This document shows positions 33,930 through 42,663 of a stretch of DNA of 64,000 nt, piece after piece. The notes below the pieces were generated by a model that saw only the letters and a list, made by a program, of their open reading frames with translations, did not search any database and was not told the origin of the DNA. The stretch's first letter is position 1. Each line of letters begins with the position of its first letter. Position numbers and translations under genes: made by a program. Origin of the DNA: an uncultured Caulobacterales bacterium (GTDB taxonomy: Bacteria; Pseudomonadota; Alphaproteobacteria; Caulobacterales; Caulobacteraceae); contig CAIOYC010000019.1 of assembly GCA_903862425.1 (NCBI GenBank), positions 100,366 to 164,365 of the forward strand. The letters run 5' to 3'.

Positions 33930-35851
33930 CAGACGTCTCCCTCGATGCGCGCCAGGGCTATGCCTTCCGCCACTTGATCGCCGACCTGGACGTTCAGCTC
34001 CACCAGCCTGCCGTCGAAGGGCGCGGTGAGGGCGTGCTCCATCTTCATGGCCTCCAGCGTGACGATGGCCTGCCCCTTGGCCACTCGCGCCCCCGCCTCC
34101 GCCCCCACCGACACGATCCGGCCAGGCATGGGCGAGGTGAGCGCGCCGTCGGAGACGTCAGCGGCGTGTGCGCCATATTCAGGCGGCGTGAAGTGGTATG
34201 CGTCGCCACCAGCAAACAGGACAGTTCCCCCGTCCGACGGCTCGAAGTGGTCGTCCCGAACAGCTACGTGTTCCGTATCAATCTCAACGCGGACGGCATG
34301 ACCATCATAACCGATATAGCTGAAACCAACCGGTGTGGCGTTTAGCCGAAATCCAAAAGCCTGATTGAACGAGACCCATGGCGAGTTCCAAGTTTGCCAA
34401 GCATTATCGTTCGTTAGATTTCGCTCCGCATCGGCTCTGAAGATGCGAGCGGCAGCCTGTAGGATGTGAGCGGTCGGTTCGACCCGGGTCGTCAACGCCT
34501 CCAATCGCGCTTCGATGAAGCCCGTATCCACATGCCCGGCGACAAAGTCCGGATGCTCCGCGCAGCGGACGAGGAAACCGGCGTTGGTCTTCACCGGCCA
34601 GACCTCGACCTGGGCACAGGCCTCGGCCAGCTTGTGTGCAGCCGCTTCGCGGGTGTCGGCGTGGACGATGATCTTGGCGATCATCGGGTCGTAGAAGGGG
34701 GTCACCTCGCCGCCTTCCTCCACCCCGGTATCGACGCGGATGCCGTCCCTTTCCGTAGGCAGACGGAAATGCTCCAGCGGGCCGGTGGACGGCAGGAACT
34801 TCTTGGCCGGGTTCTCGGCATAGAGGCGAGCCTCCATGGCGTGGCCGATCATCGGAATGGCCCCTTGCGCGAGAGGAAGCGGCTCGCCGCGAGCGATGCG
34901 AATCTGCCATTCCACCAAATCGAGCCCGGTGATCATCTCGGTGACCGGATGCTCTACCTGGAGCCGCGTGTTCATCTCCATGAACCAGATGCGGTCGGCG
35001 TTGAGCGGACCCGAGCCGTCGGCGATGAACTCGATGGTGCCCGCCCCCTGATAGCCTACGGCACGGGCGGCCTTGATGGCTGCGCCGGTGATGGCGGCGC
35101 GCACCGCGTCGGTCATGCCCGGCGCGGGCGCTTCCTCAATGACCTTCTGGTGGCGGCGCTGCAACGAGCAATCGCGCTCGTAGAGATGGACGGCGTTGCC
35201 CCAGGCGTCCGCGAACACCTGCACCTCGATATGGCGGGGACGAGTGACATAGACCTCGAGCAGCACCCGGTCGTCGCCGAAGCTGGCCTTGGCCTCGCGC
35301 TGGCAGGAGGCGAGGGCGGCGAGGAAACCTTCGGCCGCGTCGACCTTGCGCATACCCTTGCCGCCGCCGCCGGCCACGGCCTTGATCAACACCGGATAGC
35401 CGATTTTGTCGGCCTCAGCCCGCAGACGCTCCGGGCTCTGATCTTCACCGAGATAGCCGGGCGTGGTGGGCACGCCGGCCTCGGCCATCAGCGTCTTGGC
35501 GGCGTCTTTCAACCCCATGGCGGTGATGGCGCTCGGCGGCGGACCGACCCAGGTGAGGCCGGCGTCGATCACCGCCTGGGCGAACTCGGCGTTCTCGGAC
35601 AGGAAGCCATAGCCGGGGTGAACGGAGTCCGCGCCTGCATCCTTGGCCGCCGCCAGCACCTTCGCCTGATCGAGATAGCTTTCGCGGGCAGGCGAAGGGC
35701 CGATGTGGCGGGCGGTCGTGGCCTCGCGCACGTGCGGGGCATGTTTGTCCGCGTCCGAATAAAGCGCCACCGTTTCGATACCCATGCGGTGGGCGGTGCG
35801 GATGATGCGGCGGGCGATCTCCCCCCGGTTGGCGATCAGGATGCGCTTCAT
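33929..35851 (-). CDS. mccA: Methylcrotonoyl-CoA carboxylase biotin-containing (alpha) subunit
   Basis: Biotin carboxylase plus biotin carrier, 640 aa. KRILIANRGEIARRI opens the BC domain, AVAGGGGKGMRKV is the ATP glycine loop, MNTRLQVEHPVTEMITGLDLV the catalytic block. Lys603 in LEAMKMEHAL is the biotinylation site. Size and partner MccB favour methylcrotonoyl-CoA over propionyl- or acetyl-CoA. Bases 34190-34440 are near 50% GC against about two thirds elsewhere in the gene. ATG overlaps the upstream stop (TGATG). Confidence 0.93.
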   Translation of the reverse strand: MKRILIANRGEIARRIIRTAHRMGIETVALYSDADKHAPHVREATTARHIGPSPARESYLDQAKVLAAAKDAGADSVHPGYGFLSENAEFAQAVIDAGLTWVGPPPSAITAMGLKDAAKTLMAEAGVPTTPGYLGEDQSPERLRAEADKIGYPVLIKAVAGGGGKGMRKVDAAEGFLAALASCQREAKASFGDDRVLLEVYVTRPRHIEVQVFADAWGNAVHLYERDCSLQRRHQKVIEEAPAPGMTDAVRAAITGAAIKAARAVGYQGAGTIEFIADGSGPLNADRIWFMEMNTRLQVEHPVTEMITGLDLVEWQIRIARGEPLPLAQGAIPMIGHAMEARLYAENPAKKFLPSTGPLEHFRLPTERDGIRVDTGVEEGGEVTPFYDPMIAKIIVHADTREAAAHKLAEACAQVEVWPVKTNAGFLVRCAEHPDFVAGHVDTGFIEARLEALTTRVEPTAHILQAAARIFRADAERNLTNDNAWQTWNSPWVSFNQAFGFRLNATPVGFSYIGYDGHAVRVEIDTEHVAVRDDHFEPSDGGTVLFAGGDAYHFTPPEYGAHAADVSDGALTSPMPGRIVSVGAEAGARVAKGQAIVTLEAMKMEHALTAPFDGRLVELNVQVGDQVAEGIALARIEGDV

Positions 35852-36813
35852 CAGGTTCCCATGCCGTTCAGACCTACCCACAACAGCCCAAGAAAGATCA
35901 GCATCGCGCCGATCGCCGAACCGATGAACAGAAAGGTCATGCGCACCAGCGTTCCGAACACGCCCGTCCCATAGACCCCGCGCATGTGCAGGAACAGGTG
36001 CACCGGCGCCGCCAGCATGACCAGCTGGGACAGGCCTCCGGTCAGGCGGGTCAGGCCGCTCGCCACCGCCAGCATCAGCCCCACCGCCGAGAGCGAATGC
36101 AGGCTGAAGATGATGTGATCGAAGACGAAGAAACGGCGCTGAAACACGAAAAGCAGGCTGAGCAGCCCGGCGGCGAGGGGTAGCATGAGGAAGGCGAAGC
36201 GCTCCGACCACTGCTCCAGGATCAGCTTGAAGCGCTCGGGTTCATCCATCACATGCGCCAGTCGCGCCTTCAGCCACCCGCCCGCCGAGGTATTGTGGCG
36301 GTTCATGATCACGATCTCGGATTTGGCGATCGCCTGCTTTGCCTTTTCCCGCTCCTCGGGGGTCATCTCGCCGAGATCGTGCTTGGACGATGCCAGGGTC
36401 TTGCCGTGGCTGTCGGTGCTCACCGTGGCCACCGTGCCGAACCGTCCGCCTACGGAACCGGCGAAGAAGACGACCAGAAGCACGACCAGGAACAGCCGAA
36501 GCGGCGGGATCTGCGGTGCACGGTGGCCGTCCAGATAGGCGCGGGTGAGCCGGCCTGGGCGACGGAACAGATCGGGCAGGGTGGTCCAGACCCGGCCGTC
36601 GAAGTGCAGCAACCCCTCGAACGCCTCGACGATCAGATGCCAGGTGGAGCGGTGGAAATCCTCGCCCAATTGCCCGCAGGCATAACACCAGGGCCCCTGC
36701 AACGGGGTCGCGCAATTGGCGCACGGCGTGCCGACGGGGACCGCGTGTTGCGGCTTGCGGCGAAAGAAGCCGCTGATGGCGCCCGCGGCTGCGGTCTCGA
36801 TCTCGTGCGTCAC
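35851..36813 (-). CDS. DUF3667 domain membrane protein
   Basis: A 320-aa protein with an N-terminal zinc ribbon (CANCATPLQGPWCYACGQ, four cysteines) followed by a short conserved region (HRSTWHLIVEAFEGLLHFDGRVWTTL) and about five membrane segments. DUF3667 proteins have no assigned function. Start is a GTG at 36813, 8 bases after the mccB stop, with GGGGGCGG upstream. It is inserted between the two carboxylase subunit genes, an unusual place for a membrane protein. Confidence 0.87.
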   Translation of the reverse strand: MTHEIETAAAGAISGFFRRKPQHAVPVGTPCANCATPLQGPWCYACGQLGEDFHRSTWHLIVEAFEGLLHFDGRVWTTLPDLFRRPGRLTRAYLDGHRAPQIPPLRLFLVVLLVVFFAGSVGGRFGTVATVSTDSHGKTLASSKHDLGEMTPEEREKAKQAIAKSEIVIMNRHNTSAGGWLKARLAHVMDEPERFKLILEQWSERFAFLMLPLAAGLLSLLFVFQRRFFVFDHIIFSLHSLSAVGLMLAVASGLTRLTGGLSQLVMLAAPVHLFLHMRGVYGTGVFGTLVRMTFLFIGSAIGAMLIFLGLLWVGLNGMGT

Positions 36814-36821
36814 CCCGCCCC

Positions 36822-38444
36822 CTACATCCGGAACAGGCCGAAGCGCGCATCCGGGATCGGGGCGTTCAGCGAGGCGGCGATGGACAGGCCGAGGACGTCG
36901 CGGGTCTGGGCTGGGTCGATGATGCCGTCGTCCCACAGGCGCGCCGTGGCGAAATAGGGGTCGCCCTCCTTCTCATAACCCTCGCGGATCGGGGCCTTGA
37001 AGGCGGCCTCCTCTTCGGTGGACCAGGTACCGCCCTTGGTCTCGATGCCGTCGCGCTTGACGGTGGCGAGCACGCTGGCGGCCTGCTCTCCGCCCATGAC
37101 GCTGATGCGCGAATTGGGCCAGCTCCACAGGAAGCGGGGCGAATAGGCTCGGCCGCACATGCCGTAATTGCCGGCCCCGAAGCTGCCGCCGATCAGCACG
37201 GTGAACTTGGGCACGTTGGCTGTGGCGACGGCGGTGACCATCTTGGCCCCGTCCTTGGCGATGCCGCCGGCCTCGTAACGCCCCCCCACCATGAAGCCGG
37301 AGATGTTCTGCAGGAAGACGAGCGGGATCTTGCGCTGGCAGGCCAGCTCGATGAAGTGGGCGGCCTTCAGCGCGCTTTCGCTGAACAGCACGCCGTTATT
37401 GGCCAGGATGGCGACCGGAAAGCCCCAGATGTGGGCGAAGCCGGTGACCAGGGTCGTGCCATAGAGGGCCTTGAACTCGTCGAAGCGCGAGCCGTCGACG
37501 ATGCGGGCGATCACCTCGCGCACGTCATAGGGCGCGCGCACGTCCTGCGGTATGACGCCATAGAGTTCGTGGGCGTCGTATTTCGGCGCCTCGGGCTCCT
37601 TGGTGTCGAGCAGGAAGCGTTCGGTGCGACCGAGGCGGGCGCAGATGGAGCGCACGATCTCGAGGGCGTGCTCGTCGTTTTGCGCCACATGGTCCACCAC
37701 GCCGGAGCGGCGGCCATGGGTATCGGCGCCGCCGAGTTCGGTGGCGGAGATCACCTCTCCCGTGGCGGCCTTCACCAGGGGCGGACCAGCCAGGAAGATT
37801 GCGCCCTGGCTCTCCTTGCCCGCACCGCGTACGATCACGGTCTCGTCGGACATGGCCGGTACATAGGCCCCGCCGGCGGTGCTCGGGCCCATCACGCAGG
37901 CGATCTGCGGAATGCCCTGGGCCGACATATTGGCCTGGTTGAAGAAGATGCGCCCGAAGTGGTCGCGATCGGGAAAGACCTCGGCCTGATGGGGCAGGTT
38001 GGCCCCGCCGCTATCCACCAGATAGACGCAAGGCAGGCGGTTCTGCTGGGCGATCTCCTGCGCGCGCAGGTGCTTCTTCACGGTGAAGGGGAAATAGGCC
38101 CCGCCCTTCACAGTGGGATCGTTGCAAACGATCATCACCTCGCGACCCGAAACCCGGCCGATGCCGGTAATGATGCCCGCGCCGGGCGCCTCGCCATCAT
38201 AGAGGCCGAAGGCGGTGAGTTGGCCCACCTCCAGGAAGGGGGAGCCCGGATCGAGCAGGTGCTCCACTCTTTCCCTGGGCAATAGTTTGCCGCGCGACAC
38301 GTGCCGCGTCCGCGTCGCCTCCGGCCCGCCGAGCGCTGCGCCGGATACCCGCGAGCGGAGTTCATCCACCAGATGCTTGTTATGCGCGACGTTGGCGCGG
38401 AATGCTTCGGAGTGCGGATCGAGGGCGGAGGTGAGTTTCGTCAC
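36822..38444 (-). CDS. mccB: Methylcrotonoyl-CoA carboxylase carboxyltransferase (beta) subunit
   Basis: Carboxyltransferase subunit of 540 aa with [61 protein letters not shown] and [20 protein letters not shown], all typical of MCC beta. It transfers carboxyl from biotin to 3-methylcrotonoyl-CoA. Start is GTG, overlapping the GST stop as GTGA. Third gene of the isovalerate operon; its alpha subunit follows after a DUF3667 gene. Confidence 0.95.
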   Translation of the reverse strand: MTKLTSALDPHSEAFRANVAHNKHLVDELRSRVSGAALGGPEATRTRHVSRGKLLPRERVEHLLDPGSPFLEVGQLTAFGLYDGEAPGAGIITGIGRVSGREVMIVCNDPTVKGGAYFPFTVKKHLRAQEIAQQNRLPCVYLVDSGGANLPHQAEVFPDRDHFGRIFFNQANMSAQGIPQIACVMGPSTAGGAYVPAMSDETVIVRGAGKESQGAIFLAGPPLVKAATGEVISATELGGADTHGRRSGVVDHVAQNDEHALEIVRSICARLGRTERFLLDTKEPEAPKYDAHELYGVIPQDVRAPYDVREVIARIVDGSRFDEFKALYGTTLVTGFAHIWGFPVAILANNGVLFSESALKAAHFIELACQRKIPLVFLQNISGFMVGGRYEAGGIAKDGAKMVTAVATANVPKFTVLIGGSFGAGNYGMCGRAYSPRFLWSWPNSRISVMGGEQAASVLATVKRDGIETKGGTWSTEEEAAFKAPIREGYEKEGDPYFATARLWDDGIIDPAQTRDVLGLSIAASLNAPIPDARFGLFRM

Positions 38445-39085
38445 GATGCCATGGTCTCCGCGCCCGCCGGCGCTTCCCGGAGTTGGGCGGCTTTGGCTGA
38501 CTGGAAGCCGGGGCGGGCCTTCAGGCGCGACCAGTAGCCGGCGATAAGCGGGGTGAATTCAGCATGAAGGCCGAGTTCTTCCGCCAACAGCAAAGCGTAA
38601 CCCACCGAGATATCCGCCGCCGTGAAGCGCCCCGCGCAAAGCCAGTTGGCGCTGGCCAGCGCCCGGTCCACCGCTTTGAGGCGAGACTGGAACCACTTGG
38701 CGTAATCGTCGGCCACCACCTCGGCCTTGCCGGGCTCGAAGCGGCGATAGCGCAGCACCAGGGTTTGCGGGAAGGTCAGGGTCGCCTCGCCGAAGTGCAG
38801 CCAGTTTAGCCAAGCGCCATAGGCGGGGTCTTCCGCTTCCACCGCCAGCGGCGTCGGACCGTACCGGGTGACCAGATACTGCACGATGGCGGCGGATTCG
38901 GTCATGAAGGTCTCGCCGTCCGCCATCGCCGGGATCGTGCCGAGCGGGTTCACCGCCATGAATTCCTTGGCCCGATAACGGGGCGGGAAGGGCATCATGG
39001 TCAGGGCGTAGTCCAGCCCCAGTTCTTCCAGCGCCCACAGGGGCCTGAACGAGCGCGCATCGGTGCAGTGATAGAGGCGGATCAT
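38441..39085 (-). CDS. Glutathione S-transferase family protein
   Basis: GST of 214 aa. The thioredoxin-like N-domain begins [20 protein letters not shown] with the active-site Ser/Cys region, then [13 protein letters not shown] and the glutathione-gamma-Glu block [11 protein letters not shown]. The helical C-domain has [12 protein letters not shown]. It lies 5 bases after isovaleryl-CoA dehydrogenase and overlaps mccB, so it belongs to the leucine operon. Its substrate may be a reactive enoyl-CoA or just general electrophiles. Confidence 0.93.
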   Translation of the reverse strand: MIRLYHCTDARSFRPLWALEELGLDYALTMMPFPPRYRAKEFMAVNPLGTIPAMADGETFMTESAAIVQYLVTRYGPTPLAVEAEDPAYGAWLNWLHFGEATLTFPQTLVLRYRRFEPGKAEVVADDYAKWFQSRLKAVDRALASANWLCAGRFTAADISVGYALLLAEELGLHAEFTPLIAGYWSRLKARPGFQSAKAAQLREAPAGAETMAS

Positions 39086-39090
39086 CGGGT

Positions 39091-40260
39091 TTAGCCCGCC
39101 CCCACAAGTTCGCGGCCAATGAGGAAGCGGCGGATTTCGTTGGTGCCGGCGCCGATGTCGTAGAGCTTGGCGTCGCGCATCAGGCGCTCCACCGGGAAGT
39201 CTTTGGTATAGCCCGCGCCGCCGAGGGCTTGGATCGCCTCTAGCGTGGTCTTCACCGCATTCTCGGATGCCAGCAAGATGGCCCCGGCGGCGTCGTAGCG
39301 GGTGGTCTGGCCTCGGTCGCAGGCGCGGGCCACGGCATAGACGTAGGCGCGGGCGGAGTTCAGGGCCACGTACATGTCGGCCACCTTGCCCTGCATCAGC
39401 TGGAAACTACCGATCGGCTTTCCGAACTGTTTGCGGTCGCGGACATAGGGCAGCACCGCGTCGAGGCAGGCCTGCATGATGCCGAGCGGGCCGGCGGAGA
39501 GCACCGCCCGCTCGTAGTCGAGGCCGCTCATGAGCACGCCCGCGCCGCCGCCGAGCGGACCCATGACGTTCTCTTCCGGCACTTCACAGTCCTCGAACAC
39601 CAGCTCGGCGGTATCGGAGCCGCGCATGCCCATCTTGTCGAGCTTCTTGGAAACGCTGAACCCCTTGAAGCCCTTCTCGATCAGAAAGGCGGTGACGCCC
39701 CGGCTGGCCCCCTCCGGATCGGTCTTGGCGTAGACCACGACGGTGTCGGCGTGCGGCGCGTTGGTGATCCAGAATTTGGTCCCGTTCAGCACGTAGACGT
39801 CGCCGCGCTTGTCGGCGCGCAGCTTCATGGAGATCACGTCCGAGCCCGACCCCGCCTCGCTCATAGCGAGGGACCCCACGTGTTCGCCCGAGATGAGCTT
39901 GGGCAGATAGCGCGTCTTCTGCTCGGGCGAGCCCCAGCGGCGGATCTGGTTGACGCAGAGGTTGGAGTGGGCGCCGTAGCTGAGGCCGATGGAGGCGGAG
40001 GCGCGGGAGACCTCCTCCATCGCCACCACGTGTTCGAGATAGCCGAGGCCGAGGCCCCCATCTTCCTCCGACACGGTGATGCCGTGCAGGCCGAGCGCGC
40101 CCATCTCGGGCCAGAGCTCGCGGGGAAATGTGTTGGTCGCGTCGATCTCGGCGGCCATCGGCGCAATCCGGTCCTGCGCGTAGCGGGCTGTCGTGTCGCG
40201 GATGGCGTCGGCGGTCTCGCCAAGGCCGAAATCGAGGGCGGGGCCGTGGTTGGGAATCAT
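39091..40260 (-). CDS. ivd: Isovaleryl-CoA dehydrogenase
   Basis: Acyl-CoA dehydrogenase of 389 aa with the isovaleryl-CoA signatures: [45 protein letters not shown], and catalytic Glu in GLDYERAVL, the position specific to isovaleryl-type enzymes. [26 protein letters not shown] closes it. The downstream ATG at 40260 begins the standard family length. First gene of a seven-gene operon for leucine/isovalerate degradation, which encodes no adjacent regulator. Confidence 0.96.
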   Translation of the reverse strand: MIPNHGPALDFGLGETADAIRDTTARYAQDRIAPMAAEIDATNTFPRELWPEMGALGLHGITVSEEDGGLGLGYLEHVVAMEEVSRASASIGLSYGAHSNLCVNQIRRWGSPEQKTRYLPKLISGEHVGSLAMSEAGSGSDVISMKLRADKRGDVYVLNGTKFWITNAPHADTVVVYAKTDPEGASRGVTAFLIEKGFKGFSVSKKLDKMGMRGSDTAELVFEDCEVPEENVMGPLGGGAGVLMSGLDYERAVLSAGPLGIMQACLDAVLPYVRDRKQFGKPIGSFQLMQGKVADMYVALNSARAYVYAVARACDRGQTTRYDAAGAILLASENAVKTTLEAIQALGGAGYTKDFPVERLMRDAKLYDIGAGTNEIRRFLIGRELVGAG

Positions 40261-40373
40261 GCGCGAAGGCCGCTTGAGGGGCGCGAACGTGCGCCGGGAC
40301 GCAATTTCATAGCCTGAGCGACGCACAGGTTCGACCGAAATCGGCAAGACCTGGTTTGCCGATCGGCGGTATC

Positions 40374-40399
40374 CGGCCCCCGGCGCGAACCGGGGGCCG
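40374..40399. terminator. GC-rich hairpin after esterase gene
   Basis: Perfect 10-base stem CGGCCCCCGG/CCGGGGGCCG with loop CGCGAA, 6 bases downstream of the esterase stop codon. There is no T-tract, so termination is plausible but weak; it may be a 3'-end stabiliser. Confidence 0.45.
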
Positions 40400-40405
40400 T
40401 CATCC

Positions 40406-41950
40406 TTACTTCGTCGCGCTCTTCGGCTTTTCCGCCGCCGCCTGCAGCACGTCGAGGCGGGCCTTGAGGAAGTCGGTGCGTACCACCGCTCCGTCGGCGC
40501 CGAACTCCAGCGTGGCGTCGTTGGCCGGGGTGAAGGCGGGCCAGGCCACACCGCTGGCCGAGCCTGGGGTTCCGGTCTTGGCGAAGGCGACCCAGCTGTC
40601 GTGCATGGCCTTGGCGGTCGCCAGGTCCGCCGGCGTCGCCGCCGAGAACTTGTAGGCTCCGAAGTTCATGTCCTGGCGCGGCAGAGTTTCGAACACATAG
40701 CCGAGCTCGCCGCCATGGCCGGCGCCGGGGGTGGTCGCGCGCTGGGCTGCGGTCACGTAGGAGAAATAGTAGAGCCAGACCTTGGCCCCCGCCGCCGAGT
40801 CCTTCATCGCCAGATAGCGGCTGGGCTCGGTGATCATGGTTTCGGTGGAGATGTTGTAGGCCGCTTTCAGCGTGTCGCCGTCGTCGAACAGGGCCACGGC
40901 CTTGTCCTTGGGCAGGCCGGTAGTGGCGATCATGGCGTCGGGCGCCTTGGCCGTGGCCGGGGCGAACAGGCTGGCCTCGAAGGAATTGCCACCGGTAAGA
41001 TAGGGCACCTTCAGCTGGTGGCCCTTGGCGAAGGCCACGTCGATCCGCTCCTTGATCAGGGTCCCGTCGATCATCGGGCGCGGAACGTCGGCCGAGGCCA
41101 GGCCGCCGATCGAGCCGGTAAGAGCTGAGACGGGCAGGGCGCGCAGAGCGGCGGCGTCATCGGCCTTCACCCCCTGGGCGGCGGCGAAGTCAGCGCCGGC
41201 CTTTTCCATCTGGGCGATGGGCGGGGCGTCGAAGCGGCCGAAGCCGGACTCGGAGATCACCTTCTCGAACAGGCCCCTGCCGGTGTTGGAGGCCATCAGG
41301 AAGTTGACCGAGATGCCGCCGGCTGACTCGCCGAACGCGGTGACATTCTTCGGATCGCCGCCAAAGGCCGCGATGTTGTCCTTAACCCACTTCAGCGCGG
41401 CGATCTGGTCCATCAGGCCATAGTTGCCGTGCGGGCCGGGCTCCTTGGCCAGGGCCGGGTGGGCGAAGAAGCCGAAGCGACCGAGGCGGTAATTGATCGA
41501 GACCAGCACCACCCCATCATGGGCGAACGCCGTGCCGTCATAGAAGGGTGTGGAGCCCGAACCGGCGACGAAGCCGCCGCCGTGAATCCAGACCATGACC
41601 GGCAGCTTCTTGCCTTCATAGTTGGCCGGGGTCCAGATGTTGAGAGTGAGGCAGTCTTCGCTCTGCTTGCCGCCGGCCAGGAAGACGCCGCCGCTCTGGG
41701 TGCAGATCGGCCCGAACGACGAGGCGTCGCGCACCCCGGTCCAGGGCGCCACGGGCTGCGGCGGCTTCCAGCGCAGGTCGCCCACGGGCGGGGCGGCGAA
41801 GGGGATACCCTTGAAGGCGATCACATCGCCCTTGGTCATGCCCTGCAATGCGCCGGACTTGATCGTCACCTGCCCCGGCGCGGCCAGCGCACCTGCGGCC
41901 GTCAGCAGTGTAGCTCCAAAAGCCAGTGCGGCTCCGAACGTCCTGAACAT
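40406..41950 (-). CDS. Secreted type-B carboxylesterase
   Basis: Alpha/beta-hydrolase of 514 aa with a signal peptide (residues 1-24, cleavage near ALA-AP). Oxyanion loop [11 protein letters not shown] (about 122-130), nucleophile Ser209 in [17 protein letters not shown] disulfide/start block and [16 protein letters not shown] all match carboxylesterase type B. His in [16 protein letters not shown] completes the triad. It acts in the periplasm or outside on unknown esters. Followed by a hairpin. Confidence 0.95.
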   Translation of the reverse strand: MFRTFGAALAFGATLLTAAGALAAPGQVTIKSGALQGMTKGDVIAFKGIPFAAPPVGDLRWKPPQPVAPWTGVRDASSFGPICTQSGGVFLAGGKQSEDCLTLNIWTPANYEGKKLPVMVWIHGGGFVAGSGSTPFYDGTAFAHDGVVLVSINYRLGRFGFFAHPALAKEPGPHGNYGLMDQIAALKWVKDNIAAFGGDPKNVTAFGESAGGISVNFLMASNTGRGLFEKVISESGFGRFDAPPIAQMEKAGADFAAAQGVKADDAAALRALPVSALTGSIGGLASADVPRPMIDGTLIKERIDVAFAKGHQLKVPYLTGGNSFEASLFAPATAKAPDAMIATTGLPKDKAVALFDDGDTLKAAYNISTETMITEPSRYLAMKDSAAGAKVWLYYFSYVTAAQRATTPGAGHGGELGYVFETLPRQDMNFGAYKFSAATPADLATAKAMHDSWVAFAKTGTPGSASGVAWPAFTPANDATLEFGADGAVVRTDFLKARLDVLQAAAEKPKSATK

Positions 41951-42024
41951 CGCGTCTTCCCCGTTTGATTTGTCAGTATGCTAGTCGGTGCGTCCGGCGG
42001 GCTCAACTGGCCTGTCGCCCCATC

Positions 42025-42657
42025 TCAATATTCCACCGCGCATCCGTAGGGGCGCGTTTCGACCGTGCGAACGGGACGGCCTGCGGCGAGGTCGTCCAGC
42101 GCTTCCCGGATATAGTTCCGACCCTTCAGGTCGTCGCTGTCAGGTCCGTCATCCATGGCGCCCTGGTAGGCGAGCTTACCGTCCTTGCCGAGGATGAAGA
42201 CGGTGGGCGTGACCTTGGCCCCATAGAGTCGCCCGACCTTGCCGTCCGGGTCGGACAGGAAGGCGCTGACCGTGGCGTGCAGTCTGGCGATCCGGATCTT
42301 GGCGGCGGCGGAAGACAGGTAGCCCGGGCGATCCGGCGCTGCGGTGTCGATGCTGAGCCAGACCGCGCCGACGCGCCGCGCACGGGCCTGCAATCGCTGC
42401 ATGGCGTTGGATTTGTATTTCAGCTCCGTATACGGACAGACCGGGCTGGTCCATTCGAGCACCACCACCTTGCCGGCATAGTCCGACAGGCGATGGAGTC
42501 TGCCGTCGGCGCCGGTCAGGGCGAAGTTCGGTCCAGGCTGGGTGATCTCCACCCGCCCTACGCTGTCCTGAGCCGCGGCGGGTAGGGCGAACACCAGGCA
42601 TGAAAAAAGCCAGGCCCAACCGGCGATCGCCGACCGGACCTGGCCTTTTTCAGTCAT
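42025..42657 (-). CDS. Exported redoxin-domain protein
   Basis: Thioredoxin-fold protein of 210 aa, signal peptide about 1-29 (cleavage near AAA-QD). Peroxidatic-type Cys74 in WTSPVCPYTELKYKS, and a C-terminal YGCAVEY with Cys206 that could form a disulfide with it. TPTVFILGKDGKLAYQGAMDD matches the family. Its N-terminal codons contain a strong terminator hairpin for the upstream 704-aa gene. It resembles the N-terminal domain of that protein, 7 bases upstream. Confidence 0.88.
   Translation of the reverse strand: MTEKGQVRSAIAGWAWLFSCLVFALPAAAQDSVGRVEITQPGPNFALTGADGRLHRLSDYAGKVVVLEWTSPVCPYTELKYKSNAMQRLQARARRVGAVWLSIDTAAPDRPGYLSSAAAKIRIARLHATVSAFLSDPDGKVGRLYGAKVTPTVFILGKDGKLAYQGAMDDGPDSDDLKGRNYIREALDDLAAGRPVRTVETRPYGCAVEY
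42603..42650 (-). terminator. Terminator palindrome inside redoxin signal peptide
   Basis: Near-perfect long inverted repeat centred on CGGCGATCGCCG (42621-42632) with arms GCCAGG/CCTGGC and flanking AAAAA/TTTTT, ending in T6 on the minus strand. It occupies codons 3-19 of the redoxin gene, 14 bases after the stop of the 704-aa gene. Confidence 0.85.
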
Positions 42658-42663
42658 GCGGCT

